64,000 bases of DNA from an uncultured Alphaproteobacteria bacterium (GCA_903831255.1 CAIKWZ010000075.1:55584-119583), one strand, 5' to 3'; shown: positions 1 through 11,614, counted from the first letter of the stretch. Notes: generated from the sequence alone by a model not told the origin. Program-made: numbers and translations.

Positions 1-798
1 GTCGGCGTCAAGGACTTCTGTGGCGCCTCCAGCAGAAGGCTCCATGGAAAGTTTCAGTTTGCTCTTGAGCTTCTCAACCCCGGTGACCTTCATTCCAAGA
101 CGGAAATCCATGCCCTGCTTAGCGAAAACGCGCTGCGCCTGCTTGGCGAGCTCCGCATCGGCGCCCGGAAGTATGCGATCAAGATACTCCACCACGATCA
201 CTTCCGAGCCGAGACGGCGCCAGACGGACCCGAGCTCGAGACCAATGACGCCCGCACCGATCAGGATCATTCGCTTAGGTGTCTGCTTGAGCGCCAGAGC
301 GCCTGTGGACGACACCACGCGCTCTTCGTCGATCTCAACACCCGGAAGAGAAGCAGGCTCTGAGCCCGTAGCGATGACAATATTGCGGGCGCTCAGAGCG
401 ACCTCTCCGGCGGCGGACGTGACGATAACCCGGCCAGCGCCCGCGATACGACCGACACCGCTGAAGACCGTCACCTTATGCTTCTTCATCAGAAACGCCA
501 CGCCGGCGGTCAAACCGCCTACAGCGTCCGCCTTCTGCTTCTGCATCTGGTCAATATTGGCTTTCAGACCGGTGACCTCGATTCCCAGCCCCGCGAAGTC
601 TTTGGCGGCGGCCTCATAGTACTCCGAGGCGTGAAGCATCGCCTTCGACGGGATACATCCAACATTCAGGCAGGTCCCGCCGAGCGTAGAACGCTTCTCG
701 ATAATCGCGGTCTTGAGCCCAAGCTGACCACAGCGAATAGCGCAATTATAGCCCCCGGGTCCGGCCCCAATGATCACGACGTCATAGGTATCAGTCAT
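1..798 (-). CDS. lpdA: Dihydrolipoyl dehydrogenase (E3), N-terminal part, runs off left edge
   Basis: The flavoprotein E3 reoxidises dihydrolipoyl groups of 2-oxo acid dehydrogenase complexes and reduces NAD+. Only the first 266 residues are in the window. The translation shows the FAD-binding GAGPGG at residues 11-16 and the redox-active pair Cys43/Cys48 in GGTCLNVGC. Further on is a second Rossmann motif (LIGAGVIGLELG) of the NAD domain. The start ATG at 798 follows a GAAGAGAG purine run. It lies 135 bp downstream of sucB on the same strand, so it is very likely the E3 serving the 2-oxoglutarate dehydrogenase complex. The C-terminal dimerisation domain is outside the window. Confidence 0.96.
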   Translation of the reverse strand, partial: MTDTYDVVIIGAGPGGYNCAIRCGQLGLKTAIIEKRSTLGGTCLNVGCIPSKAMLHASEYYEAAAKDFAGLGIEVTGLKANIDQMQKQKADAVGGLTAGVAFLMKKHKVTVFSGVGRIAGAGRVIVTSAAGEVALSARNIVIATGSEPASLPGVEIDEERVVSSTGALALKQTPKRMILIGAGVIGLELGSVWRRLGSEVIVVEYLDRILPGADAELAKQAQRVFAKQGMDFRLGMKVTGVEKLKSKLKLSMEPSAGGATEVLDAD

Positions 799-933
799 TC
801 GCTGCTCTCTTCACGTCCCAAACAGGTTTCAAAACCGCCGACCAGGCCTGATTAGCGCCACAACGATCTGCGCGTTAGGCTATCTCGACTTTCGATCGTC
901 CCTGTCTCCATCGAGACCAGGAACGGGTTCGTA

Positions 934-2454
934 TCAGAGATCGAGAAGCATCCGCTCCGGATCCTCAAGAGCCTCCTTAACGCGCACGAGGAAGGTCACA
1001 GCTTCCTTTCCATCGACCAGACGGTGGTCGTAGGACAAGGCGAGATACATCATCGGCCGGATGACAATCTGCCCATTGACCACCACGGGCCGATCTTCAA
1101 TCCGGTGCATGCCAAGGACGCCCGATTGCGGCGGATTGAGAATGGGCGTGGACATCAGCGACCCGTAAACGCCGCCATTGGTGATCGTGAACGTACCGCC
1201 CTGAAGATCCTCCATGGAAAGCTTTCCGTCACGGGCCAGCGCGCCCAGACGCCCGATCTCCGCCTCGATCTGAGCCAGAGACATCATATCGGCGTCTCGA
1301 ACAACAGGAACCACAAGGCCCTTCTCAGTGCCGACGGCCATACCGACATGGTAGTAGTTCTTGTAGATGATGTCCGTGCCGTCAATTTCAGCGTTCACCG
1401 CCGGAATCTCGCGCAGAGCTGAGACACAGGCCTTCGTGAAGAAACTCATGAAACCCAGACGAACGCCGTGCTTTTTCTCGAAGAGATCCTTGTGACGCTT
1501 CCTGAGATCCATGACGGCAGACATATCGACATCGTTGAATGTCGTCAGCATGGCGGCCGTGTTCTGAGCATCCTTGAGACGGCGCGCGATCGTCTGACGA
1601 AGCCGTGTCATTTTCACTCGCTCTTCGCGAGGGCCGAGATCGCGAACCGGCCGGCTGTCAGCGACGGGTGCAGGCCCAGCCGCGGCAGCCGCAACATATT
1701 TGAGAGCATCCTCCTTCGTGGCTCGCCCGCCGCGACCCGACCCGGGAATATCTGAAGGATTGACCCCGCCCTCAGTAGCGACACGAAGAACCGACGGAGC
1801 CACTTTCTCGCTCACAGCCGCCTTCGAAGGCGGAGCGGATACGGGTGCGCTGCTGGCAGCTGAAGCTGCGGCAACAGGCTTCGCAGGCGCCCCTCCGACC
1901 GTCATGCGCGCGATTACAGTACCGATGGCGACCGTCTCTCCAGCCTTGACGATCAACTCCGAGACAACACCGGCAGCGGGCGCAGGCACCTCGATCGCGA
2001 CCTTGTCCGTCTCGATCTCAGCGATCGGATCGTCCTGCGCCACAGCCTGTCCCGGCTTCACCAGCCAGTTTGCGAGCGTGCCCTCGGTCACGCTTTCACC
2101 CATTACTGGCACTTTGATATCCATGGTGTCTCCAGACTCGTTCTTGTGCGAAACAGGCTGAGCCGCCTCGCCAGTTGTTTCCTGCCTAACGGGATTCGCC
2201 CCTGCGAGTGAGGCGCCCCCCGCAGGCGCTATGCGACCCAGAATGGCGCCGATTTCCACGGTCTCTCCGGTTCGTTTCAACACGTCGGTCAAAACGCCGT
2301 CCTCCGCCGCAGCGACTTCAACCGACACTTTGTCGGTCTCGAGCTCGACGAGAGCCTCATCTCGAACAACCGACTGTCCGGCCGCCTTCAGCCACGTCCC
2401 GACAGTCGCTTCTCGAACGCTTTCTCCAAGTACCGGGACGACTATATCGGCCAT
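934..2454 (-). CDS. sucB: Dihydrolipoyl succinyltransferase (E2 of 2-oxoglutarate dehydrogenase) with two lipoyl domains
   Basis: This is the core of the 2-oxoglutarate dehydrogenase complex and transfers succinyl groups from lipoate to CoA. The 506 residues hold two lipoyl domains (about 1-76 and 111-186) with lipoyl-lysines Lys42 and Lys151 in ETDK motifs. Ala/Pro-rich linkers follow, then a peripheral subunit-binding domain (about 218-255) and a catalytic domain ending with the HxxxDG site (His477, Asp481). E. coli SucB has one lipoyl domain and about 405 residues. The ATG at 2454 has a GGAG 7 nt upstream. A second in-frame ATG at 2124, before lipoyl domain 2, also has GGAG at 5 nt and would give a standard-sized 396-residue protein. 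It sits between sucA and lpd on the same strand. Confidence 0.97.
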   Translation of the reverse strand: MADIVVPVLGESVREATVGTWLKAAGQSVVRDEALVELETDKVSVEVAAAEDGVLTDVLKRTGETVEIGAILGRIAPAGGASLAGANPVRQETTGEAAQPVSHKNESGDTMDIKVPVMGESVTEGTLANWLVKPGQAVAQDDPIAEIETDKVAIEVPAPAAGVVSELIVKAGETVAIGTVIARMTVGGAPAKPVAAASAASSAPVSAPPSKAAVSEKVAPSVLRVATEGGVNPSDIPGSGRGGRATKEDALKYVAAAAAGPAPVADSRPVRDLGPREERVKMTRLRQTIARRLKDAQNTAAMLTTFNDVDMSAVMDLRKRHKDLFEKKHGVRLGFMSFFTKACVSALREIPAVNAEIDGTDIIYKNYYHVGMAVGTEKGLVVPVVRDADMMSLAQIEAEIGRLGALARDGKLSMEDLQGGTFTITNGGVYGSLMSTPILNPPQSGVLGMHRIEDRPVVVNGQIVIRPMMYLALSYDHRLVDGKEAVTFLVRVKEALEDPERMLLDL

Positions 2455-2514
2455 TCAGCAACTCCATTGAGACCGGAGACAGGTCTGACCGCCTCCGGCA
2501 TTCGCCGGAACCTT

Positions 2515-5508
2515 TCATTCGAACGCAGCATCAAGAAATGCAGCAAGCTCCTTGTTATGCAGCGACATCGTGCCGGCTGCAGTCGATGCGGACGCGGGGC
2601 GACCAACGTAGCGCGGCCGTTTGGACTTAACGCCATCGAGCCTTTCCAGTGTCTTCTCGATATTCCAATCCACGAAGGTCCAAGACCCCATGTTTCTGGG
2701 CTCTTCCTGACACCAGACCATGTCGGCCTGAGGGAAGCGCGCGAGCTCCTTGAGAAGCGGCGCTACTGGGAAAGGATAGAGCTGTTCAAGACGCAACAGG
2801 TACACGTCTCGAATGCCCCGCTTCTCCCGCTCTTCGAAGAGGTCGTAGTAAACCTTTCCCGAGCACATCACCACTCGCCGGATCTCGTGATCCTGAACGA
2901 GACGTACTTCACCTTCTCGCCCTGCTGTCTCTGCATCATCCCACAAGATCCGATGGAAGGTCGAGGCCGCCCCCATATCCTCGAGGGTCGACACCGCACG
3001 CTTGTGACGCAGCAGCGACTTTGGGGTCATGACGATGAGCGGCTTGCGGAAGTCCCGATGGATCTGCCGCCGCAGAATATGAAAATAGCTGGCCGGAGTT
3101 GTGCAGTTGGCGACCTGAATATTGTCCTGAGCGCACATCTGAAGGAAGCGCTCAAGCCGCGCCGACGAGTGCTCAGGACCTTGACCCTCATAGCCGTGAG
3201 GCAAGAGGCACACCAGACCCGACATCCTCAACCACTTGCGCTCGCCGGAAGAAATGAACTGGTCAAAGACAACCTGAGCGCCGTTCGCGAAATCTCCAAA
3301 CTGGGCCTCCCATAGAACAAGCGTGTTGGGAGCCGTGAGGGAATAGCCATACTCGTACCCAAGCACGGCTTCTTCGGAGAGGAGAGAGTCAATCACTTCA
3401 TAAGGCGCCTGGGTCGCGCTGACATGATTGAGGGGCGTATAACGCTCCTCGGTCACCTGATGGATCATGTGGCTATGGCGCTGAGTGAAGGTGCCGCGAC
3501 AGGAATCCTGACCTGAGAGACGTACAGGAAACCCTTCTTCGACAAGCGTTGCAAAAGCCAGATGCTCCGCCATGCCCCAGTCGATTCCAGCGCCAGTCTC
3601 AGCCATGGTCCGACGATTGGCCACCACACGGGCGACGGTCTTGTGCACCTCGAAGCCTGCCGGCATCTCCGTCAGACGACGTCCGAGATCCCTGAGCTTT
3701 GCGACCGGCACGCCCGTATGTCCGCGGCGCTCGTCATCCTTGGGAAGACCGAGGCCCGCCCATTTTCCATCCAGCCAATCGGCGCCTTCGGGCTTATAGG
3801 ATTTGGCCTGGTCGAACTCGCGATCAAGAAACGCCTCGAGATCCGCCACCATCCGATCGACAAAGGCCTGGTCGACAACGCCAGTCTCGACCAGACGACG
3901 GGCGTACAGCTCCCGGGTCGAGGGCAAATCACGGATCCGAGCATACATGATCGGCTGGGTCATGGTCGGGTCATCGCCCTCGTTATGACCATATCGCCGA
4001 TAGCAGAACATATCGATCACGACGTCCTTGGAGAACTTCTGACGGTACTCCGTCGCAACCTTCGCCGCATGAACAACGGCCTCAGGATCATCTCCGTTCA
4101 CATGAAAGATCGGCGCCTGAACCATCAGCGCCACATCTGAAGGATATGGAGACGATCGGGAGTATTTCGGGCTCGTGGTGAAGCCGATCTGATTATTGAC
4201 GATGAAATGAACCGTGCCGCCGGTCCGGTAACCGGCAAGACCGGAGAGCGCGAGACATTCCGCCACCACGCCCTGACCTGCGAAGGCGGCGTCCCCGTGC
4301 AGAAGCAGAGGCATGACCTTGGTGCGCGGGGCCTTGCGATCTTCCTGAAGATCAAACGACTGCTTGGCGCGAGCCTTCCCGAGCACGACAGGATTGACGA
4401 TCTCAAGGTGAGAGGGGTTCGCCGTGAGAGAGAGGTGGACCCTGTGATTGTCGAATGTCCGGTCTGAAGACGCCCCGAGATGATACTTCACATCACCGGA
4501 GCCAAACTCATCGGCGCCCTGAGTGTTTCCACCAAGGAACTCAAAGAAAATCTTGTGGTAGGGCTTGCCCATGACCGCCGCGAGAACGTTAAGGCGCCCT
4601 CTGTGCGGCATGCCAAGAATGATCTCGTCGACGCCCAGAGCGCCGCCACGCTTGATAATCTGTTCGAGCGCCGGAACCATCGCCTCTCCGCCATCCAGGC
4701 CGAAACGCTTCGTTCCTGGGTAGCGCTTATGGAGAAAGCGCTCAAAAGCCTCGGCTTCCGCCAGTTTCTGAAGAATCGCCTTCTTCCCCTCGGGCGTGAA
4801 CGTTATCTCCTTGTCTGCGCCCTCTATCCGCTCCTGAATCCAAGCCTTCTCTTCAGGATCGGAAATATGCATGAACTCAACGCCGAAGGTCGAGCAGTAC
4901 GTCCTCTTCAGGATGTCCAGCATTTGACGGGGGGTCGCATACTCGAGGCCCAGAACGTGATCGATATAGATGCGTCGATCCATGTCTCCAGGGCCGAACC
5001 CGTAAGTCGCCGGATCAAGCTCAGGCTGCACCTCCCTCTGTTCGAGCGAGAGGGGGTCCAGATGCGCCGCCAGGTGCCCACGAATTCGATAAGCCCGGAT
5101 CATCATGAGCGCTCGGATCGAATCCCGCACCTGCTGGTGAATGTCTGCCGAGCCGGCAGCCGGAGATGCTCCGGAGGCCTTGGCCTTGGACTCGATCTTT
5201 GTCTTGAGGCCCGCTTCAACCGCGCCCCAGTCTCCGTCCAGGGCCGACACAAGCTCGCTTCGTGAGGGCTTGGGCCAGTGCGCTCGGCGCCATTCAGGGC
5301 CCTTCGCAGCCCTCAGCGCTGTCTGAGGGGGGTCGGATATCTGGCCGAAGAACACACGCCAGCTTTCGTCCACGGACGATGGGGCCTCAAGGTACTGAGC
5401 GTAGAGCTGTTCGATGTAAGCTGCATTCGCCCCATCCAGAAACGCCATATCCAGCAGAGCCTCATTGGCCGCTGTCCGCGCTTCCCCTGCGCCCGCCTCG
5501 ATCGTCAT
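2515..5508 (-). CDS. sucA: 2-oxoglutarate dehydrogenase E1 component
   Basis: The thiamine diphosphate-dependent E1 decarboxylates 2-oxoglutarate and succinylates the lipoyl group of SucB. The protein has 997 residues, normal for the family. It has the N-terminal E1o helix (FLDGANAAYIEQLYAQY region), GMPHRGRLN at about 299-307, the ThDP/Mg motif HGDAAFAGQG at about 404 with NNQIGFTTS at about 438, and the transketolase-like C-terminal half. The open frame extends upstream to 5610. The ATG at 5508 is chosen because it is preceded by AGGACGG and begins just before the conserved N-terminal motif. sucB follows after 60 bp. Confidence 0.97.
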   Translation of the reverse strand: MTIEAGAGEARTAANEALLDMAFLDGANAAYIEQLYAQYLEAPSSVDESWRVFFGQISDPPQTALRAAKGPEWRRAHWPKPSRSELVSALDGDWGAVEAGLKTKIESKAKASGASPAAGSADIHQQVRDSIRALMMIRAYRIRGHLAAHLDPLSLEQREVQPELDPATYGFGPGDMDRRIYIDHVLGLEYATPRQMLDILKRTYCSTFGVEFMHISDPEEKAWIQERIEGADKEITFTPEGKKAILQKLAEAEAFERFLHKRYPGTKRFGLDGGEAMVPALEQIIKRGGALGVDEIILGMPHRGRLNVLAAVMGKPYHKIFFEFLGGNTQGADEFGSGDVKYHLGASSDRTFDNHRVHLSLTANPSHLEIVNPVVLGKARAKQSFDLQEDRKAPRTKVMPLLLHGDAAFAGQGVVAECLALSGLAGYRTGGTVHFIVNNQIGFTTSPKYSRSSPYPSDVALMVQAPIFHVNGDDPEAVVHAAKVATEYRQKFSKDVVIDMFCYRRYGHNEGDDPTMTQPIMYARIRDLPSTRELYARRLVETGVVDQAFVDRMVADLEAFLDREFDQAKSYKPEGADWLDGKWAGLGLPKDDERRGHTGVPVAKLRDLGRRLTEMPAGFEVHKTVARVVANRRTMAETGAGIDWGMAEHLAFATLVEEGFPVRLSGQDSCRGTFTQRHSHMIHQVTEERYTPLNHVSATQAPYEVIDSLLSEEAVLGYEYGYSLTAPNTLVLWEAQFGDFANGAQVVFDQFISSGERKWLRMSGLVCLLPHGYEGQGPEHSSARLERFLQMCAQDNIQVANCTTPASYFHILRRQIHRDFRKPLIVMTPKSLLRHKRAVSTLEDMGAASTFHRILWDDAETAGREGEVRLVQDHEIRRVVMCSGKVYYDLFEEREKRGIRDVYLLRLEQLYPFPVAPLLKELARFPQADMVWCQEEPRNMGSWTFVDWNIEKTLERLDGVKSKRPRYVGRPASASTAAGTMSLHNKELAAFLDAAFE

Positions 5509-5692
5509 GATAACCGTCCTTTTGACCGGATCAGCCGCACGAGCATCTGAAGGCTCCGCCCAGCCGCTCCGGATCGTGTAAAGACCTTCGCCCAGAAATC
5601 GCCGACTCAATCCCCCAGGATCGAGACGCCTCCGCTCATATCACAATTGGACCAAGACGCATCTCGCGAACGCTTGTTTCGCGTTGAAAAAG

Positions 5693-6607
5693 TCATCGTC
5701 CCTTCAAAATCTCAGTCATCGTAGCACCGAGGCGTGCGGGGCTCGGGGAGACCACGATCCCCGCTGACTGCATCGCCTCGATCTTGTCTTCGGCCCCGCC
5801 CTTTCCACCGGATACGATGGCTCCGGCATGGCCCATCGTCCGGCCCTTGGGAGCGGTACGACCCGCGATGAAACCGACCATCGGCTTTTTGCGACCCCGG
5901 CGGGCTTCATCCTTGAGAAACTGCGCAGCGTCCTCCTCCGCTGACCCGCCGATTTCGCCGATCATAATGATAGACTGGGTCTCGTCATCGGCCAGGAACA
6001 TTTCCAGGACGTCAATGAATTCGGTTCCCTTCACCGGATCACCGCCAATTCCGACGCACGAGGACTGCCCAAGGCCCTCGTTCGTCGTCTGGAAAACCGC
6101 CTCATAGGTCAGGGTGCCCGACCGGGACACAACCCCGACCGATCCGCGCTTGTGGATATGCCCCGGCATAATGCCGATCTTGCATTCGCCAGGAGTGATG
6201 ACCCCAGGGCAGTTAGGGCCAACCAGACGTGACTTAGACTTCAGAAGTTTGTCCTTGACCCGAACCATATCGAGCACCGGCACGCCCTCCGTGATCGTCA
6301 CAATCAACGGGATTTCCGCATCGATCGCTTCTTCGATCGCCGCAGCGCAGAACTTCGGCGGGACATAGATGACAGTGGCGTTCGCACCCGTCGCCGCCTT
6401 GGCCTCGGCGACAGAGTTGAACATCGGCCGCTCGACCTTTGATCCGTCAGGCAGCGTCCCCTGCCACATGGTCCCGCCCTTACCCGGGGTGACCCCGCCG
6501 ACCATCTGAGTGCCGTAGGCGATGCCTTGCTCAGTGTGAAAGGTTCCCGTCGCTCCGGTCATGCCCTGAGTGAGAACTTTGGTGGTCTTGTCGACGAGGA
6601 TGGACAT
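5693..6607 (-). CDS. sucD: Succinyl-CoA synthetase, alpha subunit
   Basis: SucCD interconverts succinyl-CoA and succinate with substrate-level phosphorylation. The 304-residue protein has the CoA-binding Rossmann segment ([11 protein letters not shown], about 14-24), the NCPG motif at about 132, and the phosphorylated histidine His260 in [10 protein letters not shown]. The open frame continues to 6676, but ATG 6607 has an AGGA 7 nt upstream and matches the family N terminus. It lies 86 bp downstream of sucC and 184 bp upstream of sucA. That spacer holds only short imperfect hairpins and could contain a sucAB promoter. Confidence 0.97.
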   Translation of the reverse strand: MSILVDKTTKVLTQGMTGATGTFHTEQGIAYGTQMVGGVTPGKGGTMWQGTLPDGSKVERPMFNSVAEAKAATGANATVIYVPPKFCAAAIEEAIDAEIPLIVTITEGVPVLDMVRVKDKLLKSKSRLVGPNCPGVITPGECKIGIMPGHIHKRGSVGVVSRSGTLTYEAVFQTTNEGLGQSSCVGIGGDPVKGTEFIDVLEMFLADDETQSIIMIGEIGGSAEEDAAQFLKDEARRGRKKPMVGFIAGRTAPKGRTMGHAGAIVSGGKGGAEDKIEAMQSAGIVVSPSPARLGATMTEILKGR

Positions 6608-6693
6608 GGGGTTTTCCTGGATGGAGGCGGATGCGGCCGACAGATCAGCTTTGTCTGATTGCGGATACGGCGACACTAGAGCGGTTAGCGGTG

Positions 6694-7890
<1,197 letters not shown>

Positions 7891-7995
7891 GACTTATCGC
7901 CCCTGGAGGGAGGGCCCGCCAGTCGGCCCCGCTCGGAGGGCGATTATCGCACTCGGAAGAGCAAGGCAACGCCGGCGCAGACCCGCAACGAAGGG

Positions 7996-9243
7996 TTAAT
8001 CACTCTTCGTGCCGGCCTTAGACGGCTCGGCGATCTCGCCCGCGACAACGCTGGTCTGATCTATGGGCGTGAACCGGGAGCGGGCGCCCGGGCGCCCGCG
8101 CTCGGTCATCAGTGACCACACATTGACCCCGCCGAGGACCACATAGGCCGAGGCCACCACAACGAAAACACCCGGTTGCCCAAATCCGGTGTCCGCGACA
8201 GCGCCGGTTATAACAGGCCCGACAACTGACCCTGCAGCCCAGACGAACAACATCCCAGACATGATCTGCGCAATCCGTCCCGGCTCGGCTCGATCCGTGG
8301 CGTGAGCCGCTGAAACTGGATAGAACGACAGGGCCCCTGCCCCCCAAAGAGCTGCGAGCATCACCGTGACGGACCAGCTGACGCGTCCGCTCGAAAGGAA
8401 GAGACAGACACAGGCGAGAAACGCCAGAACGCTCAGGATCACGACCACGAGCTGGCGGCTGAACCGATCCGAGAACAATCCGGCTGGCCACTGGGTGATG
8501 GTGCCTCCGATCCACGCAGCGATGGACAGGGTGGCGGCAGCCGCCTGGGGAGACCCTGGTTGAAGGGACTGCGCGTAAAGCGGCAACTGGGTCATCACAC
8601 CTGTGTTCGCGACGCCCGCCACGATCGCTCCGGCAAGGGCCGGAGCAGGTATTCGAAACACGCCCTCGAGGCTCAGGGCTTCGCGATCAGGTAAAACGGG
8701 TTGGGCTCTTCGTGTGGCGCACAAAGGCACCAGGGCGAGCACCATGAGAAGACCCGCCCAGATGAACGGTCGCAGATCATCCGCCGCATGATCCACGATC
8801 AGTAACGGGCCGAGAGACATCGCCACCTTGATAAGCAGCTGATAAAGACCCATCACCGAGCCGCGTTGAGATCTTGGCGTCGAATCGGCCATCCAGCTCT
8901 CGACCGAAGCGAACATCACTGCGGACGCGGCCCCCTGAACCAGTCGAAAAAGCGCCCAGGCGATGGGATCAAACGCCAGGGCCATTGCGAGAATACCGGC
9001 GGAATAGATGGCGGCGGCAGCGGAATAAGCTCGGATATGACCGACGGAGCGAACGACATCGGGGGCAAACCAGGCGCCAGCCATGAACCCCCCGGAGAAC
9101 ACGGCGGCCACAAGACCGACGCCAAGCGCGCTCGCACCCATCGCGTCGAGGGCAAGAGGCGTGGAGACGCTGAGGATGCCCGAAGCCGCCTGCAGCAGCA
9201 TCGCGGCCAGAATAAGCGAGGCGACATTTCGATAGAGGGTCAT
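7996..9243 (-). CDS. MFS transporter, YcaD-like
   Basis: A polytopic membrane protein of 415 residues with about 12 hydrophobic segments. It has the loop signature of major facilitator proteins and an ESWM segment (about residue 116) resembling the VESWL motif of YcaD-type MFS carriers. The substrate cannot be read from the sequence. The ATG at 9243 has no good Shine-Dalgarno. The gene lies between sucC and a TAXI-type protein on the same strand, with 105 and 109 bp spacers. The position beside sucC suggests, but does not show, an organic-acid connection. Confidence 0.8.
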   Translation of the reverse strand: MTLYRNVASLILAAMLLQAASGILSVSTPLALDAMGASALGVGLVAAVFSGGFMAGAWFAPDVVRSVGHIRAYSAAAAIYSAGILAMALAFDPIAWALFRLVQGAASAVMFASVESWMADSTPRSQRGSVMGLYQLLIKVAMSLGPLLIVDHAADDLRPFIWAGLLMVLALVPLCATRRAQPVLPDREALSLEGVFRIPAPALAGAIVAGVANTGVMTQLPLYAQSLQPGSPQAAAATLSIAAWIGGTITQWPAGLFSDRFSRQLVVVILSVLAFLACVCLFLSSGRVSWSVTVMLAALWGAGALSFYPVSAAHATDRAEPGRIAQIMSGMLFVWAAGSVVGPVITGAVADTGFGQPGVFVVVASAYVVLGGVNVWSLMTERGRPGARSRFTPIDQTSVVAGEIAEPSKAGTKSD

Positions 9244-9352
9244 GCGGCTGAACCGTTTCGGGGGGTGTCACTCTGCCGAGAGAGATTGACCCCTACTCCG
9301 GTTTGAACCTCGACGCGCCTTAATTATTTGTCGGATTAGGAGAACACAAACG

Positions 9353-10669
9353 TTAGTCGATCGTACCATCCGACCCATCAATGATGACGTCCCGACTGCG
9401 AACAGCAGCACGATCGACAAGATCAGCCACAAACCGAATGTGAGCCCTGAGACGGTAAAGATCATCTGTGAACGAAAGGGGCACCTGAATTCGCGACGCA
9501 TCGACCTGCAGCGCATGAAGTCGCCCAATGACCTCATCACGCTCCTCCATCGTCCCGGCAGCTCGGCCCGCAGCCTCCAGATCGCGGAGATGCCTGTACC
9601 AGATATAAATCTTCCTCCGAATCCGCCATCGATAAATAGGCGGCGAGGCGCGAACCAGAGGGAAAATCAGTGTCGCAAGCGGGATGATGAACACCCACGC
9701 GCGCTCGAGAAAATTAGCGACATCAAAAGGAAAGATGCGCCGAAGGAACGAAGGACCGTCTCGATAATAGCGATCAGCCTCCCGCGAGAGAGGGATATCA
9801 GCCAGCTTTGGGGTCGGAAAGAAGCCCGGTTCGGAGAGCATGGATCCGCTGGAATGCGCCGAATAGGCGGCCTCTATCAGAAGGGCCTGAATAGCCGGAT
9901 GGAGATTTTCGCGAACTACGATCTGCGCAACGGGAGAAAGCAACACAATGTCCCTTGACGGCAAGTCGCGTTCAAGATCGAGCACACCCCTGAAAAGCGT
10001 TACGGATGCAAGATAAGGGTGCCGCCGCGCATAAGCGGGCGCCCGCTCGAGTGACAGCAGTCGCACAGATGGATCAGACGCCAGCTCCCGGATCCACGGA
10101 GCATCCGGCGCGGCGATCACCACAGCCGCCTCTATCTCGCCAGCCATCAGCGCCGAAGCGGCTGCCTGACCAGCGAGCGGAACTCCCTCGAAAGCTCCCT
10201 CCTCCAGCCCCACATCGTCGAACAAAACGCGCGACAGGACGCGAACACCCGACCCTTCTGGTCCGATGGCGACTTTCAGCCCGCGCAGATCGTCAAACTC
10301 CCGAACGGTCCGGCGCCCAGAGTAGAATACCCACAAAGGCTCCAGAAAAACCGCGCCCAAAGACCTGACGCCCTGCGTACCGAAATCACTGGCGAGACCC
10401 GTCTGGACGAGTGCGATATCCGCCTCCCCCGACTTCACGCGCCGAAGATTGTCGACAGACCCTGCTGAGCGTTCGGCGTGGGCGGAAACGCCGCTTTCGC
10501 TCAGGGCTTGTGCATAGCGATCCGCCGCCAGAGCGTACGACCCTCCCTCCGCTCCCGACGCGATAGTTACGCTCCGCGGCGGAGGAGGCTCTACGAACAA
10601 CAGAGCCAACACGGCCACAACAATGACAAGAAGAGCGGGCGCAGCCCAGATACGAACAATCTCACGCAC
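9353..10669 (-). CDS. TAXI-family periplasmic binding protein with membrane anchors
   Basis: A solute-binding protein of the TAXI (TRAP-associated extracytoplasmic immunogenic) family. An N-terminal hydrophobic segment is followed by the binding domain (IASGAEGGSYALAADRYA, then GEADIALVQTGLASD). A second transmembrane stretch (about WVFIIPLATLIFPLV) and a charged tail with a possible coiled coil follow. No TRAP permease gene (DctQM or fused) lies nearby, so this is an orphan anchored form. The frame is open to a GTG at 10687, but GTG 10669 is preferred because GGGAGA lies 6 nt upstream. That start gives 438 residues. The ligand is unknown. Confidence 0.8.
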   Translation of the reverse strand: MREIVRIWAAPALLVIVVAVLALLFVEPPPPRSVTIASGAEGGSYALAADRYAQALSESGVSAHAERSAGSVDNLRRVKSGEADIALVQTGLASDFGTQGVRSLGAVFLEPLWVFYSGRRTVREFDDLRGLKVAIGPEGSGVRVLSRVLFDDVGLEEGAFEGVPLAGQAAASALMAGEIEAAVVIAAPDAPWIRELASDPSVRLLSLERAPAYARRHPYLASVTLFRGVLDLERDLPSRDIVLLSPVAQIVVRENLHPAIQALLIEAAYSAHSSGSMLSEPGFFPTPKLADIPLSREADRYYRDGPSFLRRIFPFDVANFLERAWVFIIPLATLIFPLVRASPPIYRWRIRRKIYIWYRHLRDLEAAGRAAGTMEERDEVIGRLHALQVDASRIQVPLSFTDDLYRLRAHIRFVADLVDRAAVRSRDVIIDGSDGTID

Positions 10670-10708
10670 GGCGACTCTCCCGACCACCCTCCCGTGGTAT
10701 TCTTGACG

Positions 10709-11614
10709 TCATGACCCAGGCATCTCGAAAGGACGCTCAGGGTCAGACGGGAGAACATCCTCAACATAGGCGCGCAATCTGTCCGTCACAGCCTGAGGGT
10801 CCCCGGCCAGACGCTCCCAGGGAATGGGCGGACCGAAAGTCAGCTCGAACTCGTCGCCCTGTTTGTTCAACAGCTCATGAAACAACGTGATGTCTCGCAG
10901 CTCCTTGTTGAGATCAACAAGCCGGTAATAGAGCCAGGAATTTTTAGCCCTCACATGCAGGGGAGTGATGGGCGCCCTGTTTTTCCGGGCGAGTGAGACC
11001 CCTGTCGGGAACCAATCCTTGTCCACAAGACGACCATCGACAAAGTGAGCAAGGCGTCCCGAAGGGAAAACAACCAGCATCCCTTCGGCAGCGAAGGCAG
11101 AACTCGCCCGACGAAGCGTCTCGCGGGTTTTAGCGGGCGTCCGCTTCTCATTCACCCACTCAACCGGAATAATGACATCGGCGAAGTTAGGGTTGACGCG
11201 GCAAGCATCAGCGTTGGCGAGAATCTCAATATCCGTCCTGACGGGGCGAAGAGCGGCCAAAACAGCAGATCCATCCGCAAGTCCGGTCGGATGATTGGCT
11301 ATCACCACCGATCGCCCGCTTGAGGGCACCTGATGGCGACCAGCCACCCGAACATTCAGTTCGAGGGCGTTGTGCAGATAGTCGAAGCAAGCATGCCCGG
11401 TTGGAAGCCTCTGAATATCGTCAGCCCACTTTCGGGCCTTTTTGTAGCCTAGCATTTGATAAAGCACCGGTCGCACCACGGGCCACGTCCAATGCTGCAC
11501 AAAACTAGGACAGCGCTCCTCAATCAGTATGTCGACGATATGCCCATCACGCCTCTTCGCGTCGACAAAGGCCGCTATCCGCGCGTCGGGTATCAAATCC
11601 AGGTCCTGCGGCAT
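10709..11614 (-). CDS. 1-acylglycerol-3-phosphate-type acyltransferase (PlsC-like)
   Basis: A 301-residue protein of the lysophospholipid acyltransferase superfamily. The first motif reads NHPTGLADG, with five residues between His and Asp. It therefore resembles the NHPFGG-type variant rather than classical HX4D. The third motif is FPSGRLA, an FPEGT-like phosphate-binding block. Such enzymes acylate lysophospholipids or ornithine lipids; the acceptor here is undetermined. It heads the minus-strand run that leads to the suc genes. Its 266-bp upstream spacer is shared with the divergent zapE gene. Confidence 0.8.
   Translation of the reverse strand: MPQDLDLIPDARIAAFVDAKRRDGHIVDILIEERCPSFVQHWTWPVVRPVLYQMLGYKKARKWADDIQRLPTGHACFDYLHNALELNVRVAGRHQVPSSGRSVVIANHPTGLADGSAVLAALRPVRTDIEILANADACRVNPNFADVIIPVEWVNEKRTPAKTRETLRRASSAFAAEGMLVVFPSGRLAHFVDGRLVDKDWFPTGVSLARKNRAPITPLHVRAKNSWLYYRLVDLNKELRDITLFHELLNKQGDEFELTFGPPIPWERLAGDPQAVTDRLRAYVEDVLPSDPERPFEMPGS

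Noticed and set aside
5509..5692. Possible leader element or small RNA between sucD and sucA
   Set aside because: Only short imperfect inverted repeats are visible and no known succinate-related RNA motif was recognised.
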